Assembly: GCA_028097405.1 (NCBI GenBank)
Contig: JAOHEK010000002.1
Span: 4,825 to 68,824 of the forward strand
Direction: 5' to 3'
From: Paracoccaceae bacterium
GTDB lineage: Bacteria > Pseudomonadota > Alphaproteobacteria > Rhodobacterales > Rhodobacteraceae
Length of the DNA: 64,000 bases
The translations under genes were made by a program, and so were the position numbers. Each line of letters opens with the position of its first letter. Within the stretch, counting starts at the first letter, position 1. Of the stretch, positions 9,554 to 18,686 are shown in pieces. The notes beneath the pieces are model-generated. The model made no database searches. It worked only from the letters and a program-made list of their open reading frames with translations, and was not told where the DNA came from.

Positions 9554-10315
9554 ATGGCCGGACCTTTGGCAGGTTTGATCGAAAAACGCACATTGCGCCG
9601 CTGGCGGAATGCGGCGGAGCGTGTCGAAAACCTTGAGCCGACGGATCTGAAAGCGCTGCGGAACCGCGCGAAGGCGTTAAGCCGACAGGTGGATCGTGTG
9701 CTGCATGTGGCTGAGGGTCGGCTTGCGTTGCCAATCGTGCGGCAAGCGGCCATTCGCCGGCCAATGCATTCCGATTGGGCTTGGCGTCCAGAGTTATGGC
9801 GTGGCCCTGTAAAGCCAAATGGTTTTGCGTCGATTGAGACCAAAACCCCCGTTGGGCGTGAAGCAAAAGTGTTCCACGATTGCATGTTAAGCGAAATCGC
9901 GCTTCGCCAAGTCCGAAACACGCGGGCCGAAGATGTTGCGGCTTATGGGGTTCGCTTGGATGTTTTTCGCTTTGATGGATCGTTTTTAAGTCTAGTGGTG
10001 GATCTTCCGCCCGAGGGTGTCGATGGCTTGTCGCGGCGTCACTTGATGCGCCTTGAAATCCGCGTGGAAACCGAGAAACCGTTGGAGATTTTCGGACGGC
10101 TCAATATACGGCATGGCCCGAATGTGGAACAATTGGTGCGAGAATTCGAAGCCTCAAACGGGGAATTCACGGTTGAGTTTGACCTGGCGGCAACGCGGAT
10201 GAACGAAACCCGGGTGGAACGGGCTTGGCTTGATTTGATTTTTGAAGGACCGGAAATGAATGAAATCGTCCTGCGCGATGTGACGTTAAGTCGTCGCCCC
10301 CGCGCGGAATTCTGA
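9554..10315 (+). CDS. Conserved hypothetical protein (DUF6478-like)
   Basis: 253 residues, soluble. A basic, helical N-terminus (about residues 1-60, rich in Arg) is followed by a beta-rich domain. It resembles the family-restricted proteins I know as DUF6478 in Rhodobacteraceae; this assignment is from memory. No catalytic motif and no signal peptide were seen. The next small gene starts 26 bases downstream on the same strand. Confidence 0.7.
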   Translation: MAGPLAGLIEKRTLRRWRNAAERVENLEPTDLKALRNRAKALSRQVDRVLHVAEGRLALPIVRQAAIRRPMHSDWAWRPELWRGPVKPNGFASIETKTPVGREAKVFHDCMLSEIALRQVRNTRAEDVAAYGVRLDVFRFDGSFLSLVVDLPPEGVDGLSRRHLMRLEIRVETEKPLEIFGRLNIRHGPNVEQLVREFEASNGEFTVEFDLAATRMNETRVERAWLDLIFEGPEMNEIVLRDVTLSRRPRAEF

Positions 10316-10341
10316 TCGAGAGGACTGGCGCTCTGTCCGAG

Positions 10342-10719
10342 ATGACGCTGACACGGATGCGATTGGCAGAAGGGGTCTGGGAAGGGCTTCTTTCGGTACG
10401 GGATGCCTCCGTGCCGCGATTGCGTTTGTTGCATCAGGATCAGGTGTTGGGCGAGCCGGAAACGATTGAGGCCGGACAAGACCCAAGCGGGCTTTCCAAG
10501 TGGCTGGTGCGGTTCCGCCTGCCGGTGGAACGTTTGTCGGATGGTGTTCAGACCTTCGTGATCGAAGATGCTGAGACGGGCGATGCTTTGGCCCATGAAA
10601 CATTGGTGGCTGGCGAAGTTCTGGATGACGACATTCGCGCCGAAGTGTCACTGTTGCGGGCTGAACTTGATATGTTGAAGCGTGCCTTCCGCCGACATTG
10701 TTCGGAAGATACGCTTTAG
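10342..10719 (+). CDS. Small hypothetical protein
   Basis: 125 residues, acidic, ending in a heptad-like helix (about residues 92-115) that may form a coiled coil. No family recognised. The nearest purine-rich ribosome-binding stretch (GAGAGGA) is about 20 bases upstream of this ATG, so the true start could differ slightly. It lies 26 bases after the DUF6478-like gene and probably shares its message. Confidence 0.65.
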   Translation: MTLTRMRLAEGVWEGLLSVRDASVPRLRLLHQDQVLGEPETIEAGQDPSGLSKWLVRFRLPVERLSDGVQTFVIEDAETGDALAHETLVAGEVLDDDIRAEVSLLRAELDMLKRAFRRHCSEDTL

Positions 10720-10744
10720 AACTGGTTGAACTGGCGACGGAGTT

Positions 10745-10930
10745 TTACGTTTCGGCCAGAACGAACCTTTTGTCACAATAGCCGCATTCGACCCAACCGG
10801 TGTCTTCTTTGATGGATAACCAGACGCGAGGATGTCCAAGAGGTCCTTCACCGCCGTCACAGTGAATGCGTGTTGTTGAGACGGTTTCGATCTCGGGCGG
10901 TTGTTGGTTATTGGCGTTGTCGATGTTCAT
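10745..10930 (-). CDS. Zinc-finger (CHCC type) small protein
   Basis: 61 residues. A zf-CHCC motif is visible: a Cys in RIHCDGG, a His in GHPRVW and two Cys in ECGYCDKRF, which together would hold one zinc. Small alphaproteobacterial proteins of this kind resemble the NDUFS6 subunit of complex I. Convergent with the preceding small gene. Confidence 0.85.
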   Translation of the reverse strand: MNIDNANNQQPPEIETVSTTRIHCDGGEGPLGHPRVWLSIKEDTGWVECGYCDKRFVLAET

Positions 10931-10996
10931 TTTGACGACGTTCCTGTGGTTCCGGTGCCAGACTGTTCAGCGTTAGGGCTTGCTAACGCCAAGTGG

Positions 10997-11383
10997 TTAC
11001 GAATTCAACATCCGACCCAATGGGCGACCGGCTAAGATATGCAGGTGAAAATGCGGAACGTCCTGAACACCGTTCTGGCCAGCATTCGAAATAATCCGAT
11101 ACCCGTCGCCTTGATCCGGTGTGACACCTAATTCACCACAGATGGTTCCAAAGCAACGCCAGAAATCCGCGATTTCGGCATCGCTGGCGGAAGCGGCGAA
11201 ATGATCTGCCGTGACATAAGCCCCTTTCGGGATGACCAGGACATGATGCGGGGCTTGCGGCTGAATGTCGTTGAAGGCCAACGTATGCTCGGTTTCTTTG
11301 ACGGTACCGTTCGGGATCTCGCCCCGTAGGATTTTCGCAAAGATATTTTGGTCGTCATAGGTGTAGGACATATGTGTTCTCAT
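10997..11383 (-). CDS. HIT-family (histidine triad) nucleotide-binding protein
   Basis: 128 residues. The C-terminal histidine triad HFHLHIL is the catalytic motif of Hint-type nucleoside phosphoramidases, and the N-terminus (IFAKILRGEIP) matches the bacterial HinT family. It would hydrolyse AMP-linked phosphoramidates in the cytoplasm. The ATG at 11383 overlaps the stop of the upstream glycosyltransferase gene (ATGA), which implies translational coupling. An internal ATG at 11371 would also give a full HIT domain. Confidence 0.92.
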   Translation of the reverse strand: MRTHMSYTYDDQNIFAKILRGEIPNGTVKETEHTLAFNDIQPQAPHHVLVIPKGAYVTADHFAASASDAEIADFWRCFGTICGELGVTPDQGDGYRIISNAGQNGVQDVPHFHLHILAGRPLGRMLNS

Positions 11384-12957
11384 TCGACAAAGAGGTGATC
11401 ATTCGACGCGATCTTATGCGCCTGCGCGGGGTCAAGGCCGAGGAAACTTGCCAAAGGACCGGCGTTTTCATCGGGGCTCGCTTTTTCTTTGATCCGGTAG
11501 AATTCGGGAAAGTTTTGATCGCGGATCGAATCAAGCTCGCGGTAGACATCATTGCGGATCGTTGGCAGCAGCGTATTGAAGGTTTCGGGCGAAGTATGTT
11601 CGCCTGCCAGTCCAACACGTTTCGCGTGGCCTTCAAGATAAGCATCAGAGTAGTGGCAATCGATTTCGAGCAACCGGGTTTCGCTGCGGTCGCTGTAGAA
11701 GTCTTTGAAAAGTTCAAGGTTCGCGGGATCCAAGCAGATCAATAACTGTTCTGTCCCGTAATATTCGAACAGCATTCGCATCAGGGCGCGACGATGACGC
11801 GTGCGCTTGGCTAGGGTGGCTTGGATACCGCCAAGATCGGGCAGAGATGTTGCTTCTTCGTCAAAGAGGTATTCGATGGCAGGCATGTTCGATACCGAAC
11901 CGATCTGGTCCAATAGCCGTTTTGCCACATGCCATTTCTTGCAACTCACGATCAGCAGCGTTCGGTCGCGGCCAATGGTCGAATCCTTTTCCCAGAACCG
12001 TGGCGCAAACCGTTCACCGATTCGTCCCTGACCGGTCAGGAAGGTGAAAAGACGCTGCCCTTCGTCGGACAGGCGGAAGTTGATATCGCGCTCATGGTAA
12101 AGCGCGCCCAGCTTGGCTTTCAGATCAAAGGCCTCGGGGCTGATCTTGCGGGCAAAGAGATAATCTTGAGCCAAGAGCATGTCGTAGTGATCGTTGTAGA
12201 ACGTGACCGGCATTCCATAGTCTGAGAACATCAAGAAGGTCAGCGTGCGGTTCTCGATTTCGGCCTCGGGGATAAGGTGGCGGACAAGGGTCTGGAAAAA
12301 CGTTTCGTCCGGTATCCACGTGGTTCGGAAAAATCGAATAACGTCGCGACGGGCGGCGCAGAAATCCAGAATGGCTTCGATCGTTTGACGGCGTAGACAC
12401 CACCATTGGCTGCCGATCATCATTTTAATATCGCTGGGTATCTTGCGTGTGAGGTTCAGACGTTCTTGCGTCTTGAGCGACGCATAGAACATTTTGGACT
12501 GCGTGCGTTCGTTGAACCAATGCCGATAGATCAGTCGTTCTTCCTTGAGCCCGGTCTTAATCCAGTCGGATTCGAAGAAGTCGTGGCTTTCAATGAAATC
12601 CACATCATGACGCTCAAGGAAACTGTGTGCATATTGAGCCGTCTTCACGGGCATGCAATCGCCTGAAAGCATGTAGAAATGTGTGGCCCGTGGAAAGGCA
12701 TCAACTGCGGCCTGAACCGCGAGAAGCGTGGCTTGTACAAGGCTCCACTCTCCCCAACCGCATTTTTCCCTTGTCTTGGGGAAGACCACGTTGGGGTTGT
12801 CGGCCAATTCTGCGCGTAGTTCATCGTAATCTGACTTTTTCGCCCGTGCATCAAAGTGGATTGCCATGACGTCACCCATATCCGTCAACTGGCGTGCCTG
12901 ATCGATGATCGAAGCAACATTCTTATGGCAAAGAAGAATATAGGCGATCTGCGCCAC
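11380..12957 (-). CDS. Core-2/I-branching type glycosyltransferase (GT14-like, with extra C-terminal domain)
   Basis: About 525 residues from a GTG at 12957, which has AGGACGGA upstream; the frame is open further upstream but that would overlap the divergent sulfotransferase region. The first 300 residues resemble beta-1,6-N-acetylglucosaminyltransferases: a nucleotide-sugar-binding start (IAYILLCHKN), HFYMLSGDCMPVK and a central GSQWWCLRR. The last 200 residues look like the Roseobacter-type extra domain (DUF5928-like, from memory). It probably adds a sugar branch to a surface polysaccharide. Divergent from a sulfotransferase gene. Confidence 0.8.
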   Translation of the reverse strand: MAQIAYILLCHKNVASIIDQARQLTDMGDVMAIHFDARAKKSDYDELRAELADNPNVVFPKTREKCGWGEWSLVQATLLAVQAAVDAFPRATHFYMLSGDCMPVKTAQYAHSFLERHDVDFIESHDFFESDWIKTGLKEERLIYRHWFNERTQSKMFYASLKTQERLNLTRKIPSDIKMMIGSQWWCLRRQTIEAILDFCAARRDVIRFFRTTWIPDETFFQTLVRHLIPEAEIENRTLTFLMFSDYGMPVTFYNDHYDMLLAQDYLFARKISPEAFDLKAKLGALYHERDINFRLSDEGQRLFTFLTGQGRIGERFAPRFWEKDSTIGRDRTLLIVSCKKWHVAKRLLDQIGSVSNMPAIEYLFDEEATSLPDLGGIQATLAKRTRHRRALMRMLFEYYGTEQLLICLDPANLELFKDFYSDRSETRLLEIDCHYSDAYLEGHAKRVGLAGEHTSPETFNTLLPTIRNDVYRELDSIRDQNFPEFYRIKEKASPDENAGPLASFLGLDPAQAHKIASNDHLFVE

Positions 12958-13094
12958 GTCGTGTTCCGTCCTGTCGTTGGCCTGCTTTGATGTGTAGACA
13001 CTGCAAAGGATTGAAGAAAGCTCAGAAATTTGCTTTCTATCATCCAAGGCCCTTTTGCACGGGTAGGGCGATTGTTTTGAAAGGTTTTCAACGG

Positions 13095-13898
13095 ATGGGT
13101 TTTCCCGGCACATGGATGACGGAAAGTGAAAGTGTGCTTTATCGAGTGGTTCCGAAGTGCGCATGTTCAACAATTGGGCAGATTATGTACTTTTCTGACC
13201 ATGGTGTCTTCTTTGACGGTGACATTCATGACACCCGTGAAGGGCTGCACAAGTGGGCCCAAGACGATAGTAAGGCACCGATTGAAAACAACGTCCGTAA
13301 GAAGGACACCTTTGCTTTTACCTTTGTCCGCAATCCCTACACGCGGATTCTATCGTCGTTTTTCGACAAGATTTGTGGCACGCAGCGCAATGGGCGGCGG
13401 TATCGCGGCAACCTGATCCCGCAGTTGGCGCAGAACTATGGTGTCGAAGTCGAAGGCGAGTTTGACCAGATCGCCATGTTCCGGCGTTTCTTGTTATTTG
13501 CGCGCGACACCATCCAGTTTCGTAAGCCCATGGACCCTGACATCCACTGGTCCTCTATGTCGGGTCACATCGCGACGTTCATCACGAATGGTGGACGATA
13601 TGATCGGATTCTGTGGACCGAGACATTTAACGACGGCATGCAGGATGTGTTGAATAATATCTCGGTCAAAGTACCCGTCGATCTGTCGGACATTCCGCGT
13701 TTTAACGAAAGCGAAGGTCACGGGCCGAAACGGGCGTATCCGGTCGAAGATTTTTTTGACGACCTGTCGATGCATCTTATGTACGAAATTTACAAACGGG
13801 ATTTCGAACTGTTTCGGTATGATTTTGAAAACCCGGCCAATGCTTCGCCGCTGGGTGAAATTGATTTAGCTCTGGTCCACAAAAAACTGGGCGGGTGA
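13095..13898 (+). CDS. Carbohydrate sulfotransferase-like protein (Sulfotransfer_2)
   Basis: About 267 residues from the ATG at 13095, with GAAAGG about 10 bases upstream; the frame also stays open from 12987. The PAPS 5'-phosphosulfate loop is visible as VPKCACSTIGQIMY near residues 17-30, and the 3'-phosphate region as FTFVRNPYTRILSSF. Such enzymes move sulfate from PAPS to a sugar hydroxyl. No signal peptide. Divergent from the glycosyltransferase gene, so both may decorate one exported glycan (inference). Confidence 0.85.
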   Translation: MGFPGTWMTESESVLYRVVPKCACSTIGQIMYFSDHGVFFDGDIHDTREGLHKWAQDDSKAPIENNVRKKDTFAFTFVRNPYTRILSSFFDKICGTQRNGRRYRGNLIPQLAQNYGVEVEGEFDQIAMFRRFLLFARDTIQFRKPMDPDIHWSSMSGHIATFITNGGRYDRILWTETFNDGMQDVLNNISVKVPVDLSDIPRFNESEGHGPKRAYPVEDFFDDLSMHLMYEIYKRDFELFRYDFENPANASPLGEIDLALVHKKLGG

Positions 13899-14124
13899 AA
13901 GCAGTGCGAATCGCCCGACTGCTTCGGTGCAGAAGTTCTGGAATCCACTCAAGCGGTCGGTTTATCCACGGAACTCGCCACAATTTTCTTCCGAATTCAG
14001 CGCATTAGTCGGTGTTTTCCGCTAGAATCAGCAATAGGGATCTTCCGCAAACGCGTCTTTGCGATATAGTTCAGTTCATCATGAGGTCAAGAATGACCCG
14101 CTAAGCATTATAAAGGGGGGGACG

Positions 14125-14409
14125 ATGATAAGATCCGAACTGGTACAGAAAATAGCCGATGAGAACCCTCACTTGTATCAGCGAGACGTCGAACGTATCG
14201 TCGGTACCATATTCGATGAGATTATCGAGGCCATGTCCAAAGGGGACCGTGTAGAGTTACGCGGGTTTGGGGCCTTTTCAGTGAAAAAGCGAGACGCACG
14301 TGTCGGTCGGAACCCGCGGACTGGCACAAGCGTTTCGGTGGATGAAAAACATGTGCCGTTCTTCAAGACCGGTAAGCTTTTGCGGGATCGTTTGAACGGA
14401 AAAGCCTGA
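14125..14409 (+). CDS. ihfB: Integration host factor beta subunit
   Basis: 94 residues, the usual size for IHF-beta. It bends DNA as a heterodimer with IHF-alpha. The DNA-contacting beta-arm reads GRNPRTG, with the intercalating proline at residue 64, and the [11 protein letters not shown] segment is typical. The ATG at 14125 is preceded by AAAGGGGGGGA, so longer frames from 14059 are not used. The stop and the lapA start share one base (TGATG). Confidence 0.95.
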   Translation: MIRSELVQKIADENPHLYQRDVERIVGTIFDEIIEAMSKGDRVELRGFGAFSVKKRDARVGRNPRTGTSVSVDEKHVPFFKTGKLLRDRLNGKA

Positions 14410-14753
14410 TGCGTTTAATACGCCTTTTCATACTGGGCATTATCGCAATTGCCCTGATTATCGTTGCGATTGCCAATCGTGAACCGCTGACTTTCCGGCT
14501 TTTGCCGGACGAACTGTCGCGCCTTGTTGGGTTCAACTGGGATATTACTCTGCCCACATTTGCCATCCTTTTTGTTGCTGCCATCGTTGGTGTCGCCCTT
14601 GGTTACCTGTTGGAATGGGTGCGTGAACACAAACACCGCGCAACCGCAGTGACCGAGACCAAGGCGCGTCAGCGATTGGAACAGAAGGTCAAAGAGGTGG
14701 CACCGTCCGAGGAACAAGGCGACGATGTGCTTGCCTTGCTTGATGCTCGATAA
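14409..14753 (+). CDS. lapA: LapA-domain (DUF1049) inner-membrane protein
   Basis: 114 residues with two membrane helices (about residues 3-22 and 41-65) around a short loop, followed by a basic coiled C-terminal tail. This is the layout of LapA, which in enterobacteria helps control lipopolysaccharide synthesis; in alphaproteobacteria the role is less clear. It overlaps ihfB by one base, so the two are coupled. ihfB-lapA-trpF is a recurring order in this group. Confidence 0.8.
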   Translation: MRLIRLFILGIIAIALIIVAIANREPLTFRLLPDELSRLVGFNWDITLPTFAILFVAAIVGVALGYLLEWVREHKHRATAVTETKARQRLEQKVKEVAPSEEQGDDVLALLDAR

Positions 14754-14797
14754 AGTTTCGCTCGAAACGCTCTGACCAAGACGCTACACTGTGACCT

Positions 14798-15436
14798 ATG
14801 GCTCAAAGCACCCGCGTAAAAATCTGTGGACTGTCCACGCCGGAAAGCCTTGACGCTGCCGTCAAGGCGGGCGCGGGTTATGTGGGTTTTGTCTTTTTCG
14901 AAAAGTCGCCCCGTAATGTGACCATCGATGCCGCGCGCGGGCTGGCGATCGAAGTGCCGCCGGGAATCGCCAAGGTGGCTTTGACAGTCGATGCAAGCGA
15001 TGCCCAGTTGGAAGCGATCACCAACGTCGTCCCTTTGGATATGTTGCAGCTTCACGGTGTTGAGACGCCCGAGCGTGTGACAGAGGTGCGCGCCAAGTTC
15101 GGGCTGCCTGTCATGAAAGCGGTCGGGGTTTCTGATTCCGGAGACCTGACCAAGATCGATGCATATGCGGATGTTGCGGACCAACTTTTGATTGATGCGA
15201 AGCCACCCAAAGGGGGTGATCTTCCGGGGGGCAATGGTTTGGCGTTTGATTGGCGTTTGATTTCGAACCGGCGGTGGAGCCTGCCTTGGATGCTGGCTGG
15301 TGGTCTGACGCCCGATAATGTTGCCGAGGCGATTGCTTTGACCGGTGCGCGGCAGCTTGATGTGTCATCAGGCGTGGAAAGCAGCCCGGGACAGAAGGAT
15401 GCGGGGCTGATCGCTCGGTTCTTGAAAAACGCGTGA
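14798..15436 (+). CDS. trpF: Phosphoribosylanthranilate isomerase
   Basis: 212 residues, a TIM barrel that isomerises phosphoribosylanthranilate to CdRP in tryptophan synthesis. The catalytic cysteine sits in VKICGLS near residue 9, and LQLHGVE plus the phosphate-binding [10 protein letters not shown] are the other family motifs. In many relatives trpB follows; here a GNAT acetyltransferase gene follows with a 4-base overlap, so trpB and trpA are elsewhere. Confidence 0.95.
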   Translation: MAQSTRVKICGLSTPESLDAAVKAGAGYVGFVFFEKSPRNVTIDAARGLAIEVPPGIAKVALTVDASDAQLEAITNVVPLDMLQLHGVETPERVTEVRAKFGLPVMKAVGVSDSGDLTKIDAYADVADQLLIDAKPPKGGDLPGGNGLAFDWRLISNRRWSLPWMLAGGLTPDNVAEAIALTGARQLDVSSGVESSPGQKDAGLIARFLKNA

Positions 15437-15882
15437 GTAACGTCGGCTTTCGGGAAGCGGTATCGGGTGATGTGTCCTCGATTGCGGCTTTGCTTGCGGA
15501 TGATGACTTGGGGCAGACGCGAGAGCAGCTTGATGATCCGGCCTATCTTGCGGCGTTTCAAGCGATGGAAAACGAGCCGCATAACACATTGATTGTCGGA
15601 GAGATCGAGGGCGTCGTCGTCGCGGTGTATCAGCTGACGGTGATTTCGGGGGTTTCGCTGAAGGGCACACGTCGGGCTCAGATCGAGGGTGTTCGCGTCG
15701 CGTCGCATTTGCGCGGCCAAGGCGTGGGGCGACTTTTGATCGAGGACGCGGAATATCGCGCCGGGTTGGAAGGTGCAGGGTTGATGCAGTTTACGACGAA
15801 TGTTGCGCGCGAAAAAGCGCATCAGTTTTACAGCGACCTTGGGTATCAACCCAGCCATGTTGGATTCAAGAAACCGCTTTAA
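15433..15882 (+). CDS. GNAT-family N-acetyltransferase
   Basis: 149 residues. The acetyl-CoA loop [15 protein letters not shown] (near residues 94-108) and the C-terminal [10 protein letters not shown] motif are standard GNAT features. Substrate unknown. It overlaps trpF by 4 bases and must share its message. Confidence 0.9.
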   Translation: MSNVGFREAVSGDVSSIAALLADDDLGQTREQLDDPAYLAAFQAMENEPHNTLIVGEIEGVVVAVYQLTVISGVSLKGTRRAQIEGVRVASHLRGQGVGRLLIEDAEYRAGLEGAGLMQFTTNVAREKAHQFYSDLGYQPSHVGFKKPL

Positions 15883-15891
15883 GACAAGGCG

Positions 15892-18018
15892 TTAGCGCCC
15901 GAAAAGCTCTTCCAGAATATTGATGATCACACGTTCAGCGTTATTACCACCAGAGGGTCTGGGCCGTTCTTGTCTGGTGGTTGGGGCCGCGGCGATCCGG
16001 TCTGGTATGGCCATGGGCAGAGGTGTAACTGGCGTTCCTTCTTGAACCCTAAGCATGGTTTCGCGCCAGATTTCGGCGGGTAGGCCCCCGCCTGTGACAC
16101 CCGTTAAAGGGGTGTTGTCGTCATAACCCATCCAGACGCCAGCCACATAATCCGCCGTAAATCCAATGAACCAAGCGTCCCGCGCGGCTTGGGTGGTGCC
16201 GGTTTTGCCTGCGACTTGGCGACCGGGCAAACGTGCCTTTCTGCCTGTTCCGACCTCGACCACTTGGTTCATCATATACACCAACTGTCGGGCGGCGGTT
16301 TCCGAAATCACACGTTCGCCGATCCCACCCAGTTGCTCCAAAAGGGGCTCGCTTTCGCCCTTAATGTTCAACTGGACCAGCCCGTAGGGTTCGACCGACG
16401 ACCCGCCGTTCAGGATGCCGGCGTAGGCGCCTGTCATTTCTATCAGTGTCGATTCTGATGTGCCGAGAGCCAAGGCTGGGCCGACAGCCAGATCGCTTTC
16501 CAAACCGAAATCTGACGCGATTTTAACGACAGCTTCACGTCCGACGCGTTCGAATACTTTGACAGCCGGGATGTTCAGGGATTGCGCTAAAGCTTGGGTC
16601 AGAGTGACTTGCCCTTTGTAATCACGGGTATAATTCTCGGGGCACCATTCGCCTGAGCCCGGTACATCCAGACAGTAGGGTTCGTCTGTGACCAACGCAT
16701 TTGTGTCGAAGCCAAGATCAAGGGCCGCGCCGTAGACAAAGGGTTTGAAGGCGGATCCGGTCTGCCGTTTGGCTTGGATGGCACGATTGAACTGGCCTGC
16801 AACACCTTTGAATTTGCGCCCGCCAACCATGGCGCGGACGGCACCGTCGGCGCTCATCACGACGATGGCGGTCTGCGCTTTTGAGCCTTTACGGACTTTC
16901 GTGTCAAAGACGAATTGAAGTGCTTCTTCGGCAGCGGTTTGGATGCGTTGATCGAACGTTGTGCGAATCACTACGTCTTCGGTGGTGTCTTCGGTCAGGA
17001 AATTGGGGCCGTCTTCCATCACCCAATCAGCGAAATATCCACCTGCGCGTGCTTCGGCTGCGGCGGAAAGCTTGGCCGGTTGAAGGCGTGCCTCGTCGGC
17101 TTCACTTTTCGACAGGTAGCCTTGGTCTTCCATTAATCGAATGATGGTCGCTGCGCGATCCTGGCTGCGCTGCAGGTCGGCGGTTGGCGCGTACCGGCTG
17201 GGGGCTTTCAATAGCCCGGCCAACATAGCGGCTTCGGCTGGCAGGACTTCGTTTGCGGAAATACCGAAATAGCGTTGCGCGGCGGCTTCAAATCCTCGTG
17301 CGCCGGCACCAAGATAGGCGCGGTTGAGATAGATCGTCAGGATGTCGTCCTTGGAATAACGGACCTCCATAGCGACGGCATAAAGGGCTTCCTTGATCTT
17401 GCGGACAAGAGTGGTGCGGCGGCAATCGGCTTCGTATTCGGCTTCGGTGAGGCCGTCGGCGGGATCATAGGCGGTGCCAAGGCACAAAAGCTTGGCGGTT
17501 TGTTGGCTGATCGTCGAGCCACCGTGACCGGACAGGGGGCCACGGCCTTCGCTAAGGTTGATGCGTACAGCGCTTGCAACGCCGCGTGGCGAGATTCCGA
17601 AGTGGCCGTAAAAGCGCCTGTCCTCGGTCGCGACGACGGCGTCTTTGAGATAAGGCGAGACGGTATTGGCTGTGATCTGGCCGCCAAACTGTTCGCCGCG
17701 CCATGCAAAGACTGAGCCATCACGATCCAGCAGGGTCACCGAACCGCGTGATCTGCCATCCAAAAGCGCTGTTACAGGGGGCAGAGTGATGGCGTAAAAA
17801 CCGACGGCACCTATGACGGCTAGGGTGACCAGTGCCGAGACGCGCCAGCCAATGCCCCAAACCAGCCGGGTTACAGTGCGCATCAACCACACAAGCGGGT
17901 TTCGCGACCGTGCCTTTGCCTTCGCCGCTGGTTTTTTCCGGCGCGATTTTGCTTTGGGTTTGCTTGCGGCGCGCTTTTCAGCGACCACCGAAGGACGTTT
18001 TTTGGTCGGCCCGCTCAT
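15892..18018 (-). CDS. Class A penicillin-binding protein (PBP1A-type transglycosylase/transpeptidase)
   Basis: 708 residues. A Lys/Arg/Ala-rich cytoplasmic tail (residues 1-45) precedes one membrane helix (about 55-80). The GT51 glycosyltransferase domain has ATEDRRFYGHFGI and the GGSTISQQTAK motif. The transpeptidase domain has its SxxK serine at residue 422 (SAFK), followed by the KTGTT box. The enzyme polymerises and crosslinks peptidoglycan in the periplasm. Convergent with the GNAT gene, nine bases apart. Confidence 0.93.
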   Translation of the reverse strand: MSGPTKKRPSVVAEKRAASKPKAKSRRKKPAAKAKARSRNPLVWLMRTVTRLVWGIGWRVSALVTLAVIGAVGFYAITLPPVTALLDGRSRGSVTLLDRDGSVFAWRGEQFGGQITANTVSPYLKDAVVATEDRRFYGHFGISPRGVASAVRINLSEGRGPLSGHGGSTISQQTAKLLCLGTAYDPADGLTEAEYEADCRRTTLVRKIKEALYAVAMEVRYSKDDILTIYLNRAYLGAGARGFEAAAQRYFGISANEVLPAEAAMLAGLLKAPSRYAPTADLQRSQDRAATIIRLMEDQGYLSKSEADEARLQPAKLSAAAEARAGGYFADWVMEDGPNFLTEDTTEDVVIRTTFDQRIQTAAEEALQFVFDTKVRKGSKAQTAIVVMSADGAVRAMVGGRKFKGVAGQFNRAIQAKRQTGSAFKPFVYGAALDLGFDTNALVTDEPYCLDVPGSGEWCPENYTRDYKGQVTLTQALAQSLNIPAVKVFERVGREAVVKIASDFGLESDLAVGPALALGTSESTLIEMTGAYAGILNGGSSVEPYGLVQLNIKGESEPLLEQLGGIGERVISETAARQLVYMMNQVVEVGTGRKARLPGRQVAGKTGTTQAARDAWFIGFTADYVAGVWMGYDDNTPLTGVTGGGLPAEIWRETMLRVQEGTPVTPLPMAIPDRIAAAPTTRQERPRPSGGNNAERVIINILEELFGR

Positions 18019-18190
18019 GCGTTTGGTCCGTTATTTTACTGCCTGAAGTCTACTTTACGATGTTTCGCTGGCGATGTGGAGCGGTTCTGACGCATTTGAT
18101 TGGTCAAATAGCGGTTTCGGTGTGGTGTGCTTGGTTCACGCGGGCGAAATATTGAGTGAATGGGGGCTGTAAGGCCTGACGACGATAGCC

Positions 18191-18643
18191 TTAGATCAGA
18201 AGCGAGGCTGCGCCTTCGAGCTTTAGAAGGGCGACCTTTTTCTCGATCCCGTCGGGGGCCGAGAAGCCTCCCAGATTGCCCGTGCCGGTGACGCGGTGGC
18301 AGGGGATCAGGATGGCTATGGGGTTGTTGCCGCAGGATTGGCCCGCGGCTTGGGCCGAGATGCCGAGGGTTTTGGCCATTTCGCCGTAGGTTTTCGTGTC
18401 TCCGAAGGGAATCACAGATAGTGCGTCGAGGAAGCGTTGTTGCGACGGCGTGGCCTTTGGGGCGAGGGGGAGGGTGAATTCGGTGCGTTTGCCTTCAAAG
18501 TATTGGTTGAGCTGCTCTGTGGCGTTCCGTAAAAGTTCGGTTTCGTCCGTGGCATCGCCGCCCCAGTCGAGATGGGTGATGGCTCCGTCTTTTTCGGTCA
18601 GCGTAAGGGGGCCGAGAGGGCTTTGTGTGGTGTATGACGGCAT
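18191..18643 (-). CDS. ogt: Methylated-DNA-[protein]-cysteine S-methyltransferase
   Basis: About 150 residues from the ATG at 18643; a TTG at 18679 would add 12 residues. It removes alkyl groups from O6-alkylguanine in DNA in a single-use reaction. The acceptor cysteine is residue 115 in IPCHRV, preceded by the Asn of GNNPIAI, and GGFS follows. It sits 43 bases after dctM on the same strand, but a functional link to the TRAP transporter is not evident. Confidence 0.93.
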   Translation of the reverse strand: MPSYTTQSPLGPLTLTEKDGAITHLDWGGDATDETELLRNATEQLNQYFEGKRTEFTLPLAPKATPSQQRFLDALSVIPFGDTKTYGEMAKTLGISAQAAGQSCGNNPIAILIPCHRVTGTGNLGGFSAPDGIEKKVALLKLEGAASLLI

Positions 18644-18686
18644 GGGTCCAAGCGTGGCGTGGTTGGCTCGTAAACGCAACGGGGGG

